From NCBI GenBank assembly GCA_947374105.1, contig CANCAO010000045.1, positions 1 through 8,888 of the forward strand: DNA of 8,888 bases, read 5' to 3'. The notes beneath the pieces are model-generated. The model had not been told where the DNA came from. It did not search any database and saw only the letters and a list, made by a program, of their open reading frames with translations. The position numbers and the translations under genes are program-made. Numbering within the stretch: position 1 is the stretch's first letter; every line of letters starts with the position of its first letter. This DNA comes from Comamonadaceae bacterium. GTDB lineage: Bacteria; Pseudomonadota; Gammaproteobacteria; Burkholderiales; Burkholderiaceae_C. This document shows, in pieces, positions 6,102 through 8,888 of the stretch.

Positions 6102-7175
6102 ATGACTCAACACAACCCGACCCAAGACACCACACCCGAAGGCTCACGCCGAGGCTTTCTGACCAGCACTGCACTCGGTGCCATGGCAGCCACCACGGCA
6201 GTTTTAAATCCCTCCGAAGCCCAGGCCCAAGCGGTACGCGCAACCCCCACGGCCGAGATCGTTGGCAAAGAACACTGGGCCATCAAAAAGGTTGCAGGGC
6301 AAGATGTGCGCCTGTTCATGTGGAACAAAAAACTGCGCAACCCCAGCGCTGCGCCCTCACGCGGAACATTGGTGTTTGTGCACGGCTCATCGGTGTCATC
6401 CACTCCGGTGTTTGACTTGCAAATCCCCGGACGCATTGAAGCATCCACCATGGACTGGTTTGCCCGCTTGGGCTACGACACCTGGTGCTTTGACTGCGAG
6501 GGCTATGGCCGCTCTGACAAAACCCGCGACATGAACGCCACCATCGCCGACGGTGCCGACGACATCACGGTGGTGAGCGAGTACATCTTGAAGACTTCGG
6601 GCAGTAAGAAAGCCCTGTTCTACGGCTCATCCTCAGGCGCCCTGCGTGCTGCCCTGTTCGCACAGCGCCACCCCGAGCGCGTGTCACGTTTGGCTTTGGA
6701 TGCTTTTGTGTGGACGGGTGAAGGCAGCCCCACCCTGGCCGAGCGCAAGAAAAAACTCGACGCTTACCGCGCCAACAACCGTCGCCCTATTGACCGTGCC
6801 ATGATCCGCAGCATCTTCACGCGCGACCACCCCGGTACTAGCGACCTGACTATCGTGGACGCCTTTGCAGACGCCGTGCTGGCGCTTGATACGTCGGTGC
6901 CCACCGGTACCTACATCGACATGTCAGCCAACCTGCCGGTGTGTGACCCCGAGAAGCTCAAGGTGCCCACGCTCATCATGCGCGGCGAGTACGACGGCAT
7001 AGCCAGCCTGCAAGATTTGACCAATTTCTTCGCCAAACTGCCCAACGGCGACAAGCAATTCATCGTCATGCCCGGCATTGCGCACACCAGCACGCGCTCG
7101 AAAAACTTTGCGCTGGTGTACCACCTACTCGAAGGCTTTTTCAGCCAGCCTGCGCCGGTTTATACGGGGGCTTAA
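6102..7175 (+). CDS. Tat-exported alpha/beta hydrolase
   Basis: The 357-residue product begins with a twin-arginine signal: SRRGFL (15-20), a moderately hydrophobic Ala/Thr-rich stretch and an AQA-type cleavage site near residue 42-44. The mature part is an alpha/beta hydrolase with the oxyanion motif VHGSS (93-97), the nucleophile elbow GSSSG (175-179, Ser177), a probable acid Asp298 in GEYDGI, and His328 in GIAHTS. It should hydrolyse an ester, lactone or similar bond in the periplasm, after folding in the cytoplasm as Tat substrates do. The start codon is ATG at 6102, with only a poor Shine-Dalgarno (AGAG around 6087-6090). It is divergent from the lipoprotein operon and ends 13 bases from the end of the convergent Bug gene. 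It may open a substrate before uptake. Substrate is not identifiable. Confidence 0.9.
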   Translation: MTQHNPTQDTTPEGSRRGFLTSTALGAMAATTAVLNPSEAQAQAVRATPTAEIVGKEHWAIKKVAGQDVRLFMWNKKLRNPSAAPSRGTLVFVHGSSVSSTPVFDLQIPGRIEASTMDWFARLGYDTWCFDCEGYGRSDKTRDMNATIADGADDITVVSEYILKTSGSKKALFYGSSSGALRAALFAQRHPERVSRLALDAFVWTGEGSPTLAERKKKLDAYRANNRRPIDRAMIRSIFTRDHPGTSDLTIVDAFADAVLALDTSVPTGTYIDMSANLPVCDPEKLKVPTLIMRGEYDGIASLQDLTNFFAKLPNGDKQFIVMPGIAHTSTRSKNFALVYHLLEGFFSQPAPVYTGA

Positions 7176-7188
7176 AGGGTCTAAAACC

Positions 7189-8190
7189 TCAATTAATCCC
7201 ACCCGGAATGCTGGCCGCCACCGCGCTGAGTTTGGCGGTTTCGGTCCGTATCTGATCCACCAAATACTCGGGCGAGCTGCCCACGGGTGACAAGCCCATG
7301 TCGGCGAAGAGCTTCTTCACATGCGGCTCGGTCAGTATTTTTTTAACGGCGGCATTGAGCTTGAGCTGGATGTCAGCCGGTAACCCTTTGGGGGCCATCA
7401 AGCCCACCCAATAGGTCAGGTCATAGCCAGTCAAGCCAGACTCACCAATCGTGAGCGCATTGGGGTAACGCGGGTCACGTGCGGCGCTGGTGGTGCCCAA
7501 CAGCCGCACTTTGCCGCTGTCGATGTGGGGCTTGGCCTCACCCGCAAAAATCACCTGACAGTTACCCGCCAACACGTCCAGCATGCCCGGGCCCGAGCCC
7601 TTGTAGGGAACGTGCACCATGTCAATACCGGCCATGGACTTGAACACCTCGCCCGCGAAATGCAAGCCACTGCCTGGCCCGGAGCTGGCGTAGTTCAGCT
7701 TGCCGGGGTTGCTCTTGGCATAAGCAATAAGCTCGCCCACCGTGCGCGCGGGCACGGCTGGGTTGACCACCATGAGCAGGCCGTAAGAGCCGATCAAAGA
7801 GATGGGGGTGAAGTCTTTGATGGGGTCGTAGCTCAAGGCCTTTTCCGTGACCGCCATGTAGGTGTGCGTGCCGTTGGTGGTGAGGAGCAGGCTGTAGCCG
7901 TCAGGGGCCATCTTGCTCAGGGCATCCACGCCAATGCGGCCACCGCCACCGGCACGGTTTTCAATCACCAGTTGCTGCTTGAGTTCTTGAGACAGCGCGT
8001 CGGCAATGACGCGGGAGCTTTGGTCAGAAAAGCCCCCGGCTGCGTAGGGGACGATGACGCGAATCGGCTTGGTGGGGTAGGTTTGAGCGAGTGCTGCGGA
8101 TAGACCCAAAACGCAAAATGTTGCCGCAGTCAGTGTGTGCATCAACGGACGAATCAGCGAGTGCAAAAAAGTGACTTGTGAAACCAACAT
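7189..8190 (-). CDS. Bug-family (TctC-like) periplasmic solute-binding protein
   Basis: This 333-residue protein has an N-terminal signal peptide with a hydrophobic core ending ALA|QTYP (cleavage after about residue 35). It then shows the standard Bug opening YPTKPIRVIVPYAAGGFSD (38-56), where Asp56 normally contacts the ligand carboxylate, ENRAGGGGRIG, and GKLNYASSGPGSGLHFAGE. Bug proteins bind carboxylates and similar small molecules with a Venus-flytrap fold. Some deliver to TctAB permeases, but most are orphans in Burkholderiales, and no TctA or TctB gene is seen here. The ATG at 8190 has GGAG (8199-8202) at 8 bases. An internal Met17 would give a shorter signal peptide and is less likely. 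It is convergent with the hydrolase and divergent from the acyl-CoA dehydrogenase. Likely ligand: a carboxylate related to the pathway, by inference only. Confidence 0.94.
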   Translation of the reverse strand: MLVSQVTFLHSLIRPLMHTLTAATFCVLGLSAALAQTYPTKPIRVIVPYAAGGFSDQSSRVIADALSQELKQQLVIENRAGGGGRIGVDALSKMAPDGYSLLLTTNGTHTYMAVTEKALSYDPIKDFTPISLIGSYGLLMVVNPAVPARTVGELIAYAKSNPGKLNYASSGPGSGLHFAGEVFKSMAGIDMVHVPYKGSGPGMLDVLAGNCQVIFAGEAKPHIDSGKVRLLGTTSAARDPRYPNALTIGESGLTGYDLTYWVGLMAPKGLPADIQLKLNAAVKKILTEPHVKKLFADMGLSPVGSSPEYLVDQIRTETAKLSAVAASIPGGIN

Positions 8191-8214
8191 GATGTAGTCT
8201 CCAGTTGCTGTGTA

Positions 8215-8220
8215 ATTCTA
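8215..8220 (-). promoter_or_regulatory. Possible -10 element for the Bug gene
   Basis: On the minus strand this reads TAGAAT, five of six matches to TATAAT, about 25 bases upstream of the Bug ATG. No clear -35 lies at the right distance. The 74-base divergent gap (8191-8264) shows no other site I can support. Confidence 0.2.
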
Positions 8221-8264
8221 TTTTTCCACAAAACAATGCGGCCTGATTCATTGCGAGAAATACC

Positions 8265-8888
8265 ATGGACTTTTCACTGAGCGACGAACAAAGAATGATG
8301 ATAGACACCGTGCGTCGTTTCATCAAAGAAGAACTCAAACCGTTGGAAGACGAGATCGAGAACACGGGCTCTTTAGACCAAGCTAAAGCCATGGTGATTT
8401 ATGAGAAGGCTAAGTCGCTAGGCCTGTACGGCATGAACATGCCTGACGCGCTGGGCGGTGGTGGCTTGTCCAATATGGATCGCATTTTGTGTGAGGAGCA
8501 ATTCGGCCACACGAGCGACGTCCTGATTCGCCGCGCCTTTGGCAACGTGTACGAGCCACTGCTGCACTGCAAAGGTGAGCAGATTGAACGCTGGCTCAAA
8601 CCCGCTGTGGCGGGCACACGCACCTGCGCCATTGCCATCACCGAGCCGGGTGCGGGCTCTGACGCCGCAGGCATCAAGACCCACGCAAAAAAGACAGCCA
8701 CCGGCTGGGTGCTTAACGGCAGCAAACACTTCATCAGCGATGGCGAGTGGAGCGACTTCTTTCTCGTCTCGGCCCGTACTGACAATGCAGCGGGTGTGAA
8801 AGAAATCAGCATGTTCATGGTCGATAAAAGCTTGCCCGGATTCACCGTCGGCAAAGACCAAAAGATGATGGGCCTGCGCGGCACACCG
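8265..8888 (+). CDS. Acyl-CoA dehydrogenase, N-terminal two-thirds (3' end cut by window edge)
   Basis: The first 208 codons are present and remain open to the window end. The N-terminal helical domain begins MDFSLSDEQRMM, typical of the family. It is followed by GLYGMNMPDALGGGGLS (53-69), the middle-domain signature CAIAITEPGAGSD (121-133) that contacts FAD and the acyl-CoA, and LNGSKHFISDG (150-160). It ends at MGLRGTP, just before the C-terminal helical domain. The catalytic glutamate normally sits in that missing part, so activity cannot be confirmed. The enzyme would introduce an alpha,beta double bond into an acyl-CoA and pass electrons to ETF. The ATG at 8265 has only a weak purine-rich GAGAAA upstream. 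It is divergent from the Bug gene by 74 bases. It may act on the acyl-CoA released by the BKACE reaction, or start a separate beta-oxidation unit. Confidence 0.95.
   Translation, partial: MDFSLSDEQRMMIDTVRRFIKEELKPLEDEIENTGSLDQAKAMVIYEKAKSLGLYGMNMPDALGGGGLSNMDRILCEEQFGHTSDVLIRRAFGNVYEPLLHCKGEQIERWLKPAVAGTRTCAIAITEPGAGSDAAGIKTHAKKTATGWVLNGSKHFISDGEWSDFFLVSARTDNAAGVKEISMFMVDKSLPGFTVGKDQKMMGLRGTP

Noticed and set aside
7176..7188. Terminator between the convergent hydrolase and Bug genes
   Set aside because: Only 13 bases separate the genes and no stable stem with a T-tract is visible there.
8399..8884. Two overlapping minus-strand open frames opposite the acyl-CoA dehydrogenase
   Set aside because: The plus strand encodes unmistakable acyl-CoA dehydrogenase motifs; the minus frames have none.
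1..8888. Defence system, CRISPR array, prophage or insertion sequence
   Set aside because: No repeat-spacer pattern, nuclease, transposase, integrase or phage protein is seen on either strand. The genes are metabolic.

Overview
The window looks like a catabolic locus from a GC-rich betaproteobacterium, most likely in or near the Comamonadaceae (Rhodoferax, Limnohabitans or Polaromonas type). This rests on an orphan Bug-type (TctC-like) solute-binding protein, the mix of CoA-dependent and oxidative catabolic genes, and a REP-like palindrome of a kind common in these genomes. No tRNA, rRNA, CRISPR array, transposase, phage gene or recognisable defence gene is visible. The ten genes are tightly packed and two are cut by the window edges.

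Minus-strand cluster, 1-5919, read right to left: a secreted beta-propeller lipoprotein (4735-5919), a 3-hydroxyisobutyrate-dehydrogenase-like enzyme (3812-4705), a REP-like hairpin (3741-3798), a GlcG/HbpS-type protein (3269-3712), an SDR dehydrogenase (2493-3272), a BKACE/DUF849 beta-keto acid cleavage enzyme (1518-2450), a luciferase-like flavin monooxygenase (398-1486) and the N-terminal part of a metal-dependent amidohydrolase (1-388). Gaps are 9-42 bases, except one 4-base overlap and the 99-base gap holding the hairpin, so a single operon is likely.

The 182-base divergent intergenic region (5920-6101) holds a cluster of AACCCT/AGGGTT repeats that forms a clear operator-like palindrome. 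On its right a Tat-exported alpha/beta hydrolase (6102-7175, plus strand) begins. It converges with a Bug-family periplasmic binding protein (7189-8190, minus strand). That gene is divergent from an acyl-CoA dehydrogenase that runs off the right edge (8265-8888, plus strand).

Inferred joint role: exported hydrolase, propeller lipoprotein and Bug protein would process and capture a substrate in the periplasm. The cytoplasmic enzymes (flavin monooxygenase, amidohydrolase, two dehydrogenases) would convert it to a beta-keto acid. The BKACE enzyme would then cleave that acid with acetyl-CoA to acetoacetate plus an acyl-CoA, and the acyl-CoA dehydrogenase could act on the product. The substrate cannot be read from the sequence. 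I do not recognise this gene set as a named pathway, and it is the best candidate here for something undescribed.
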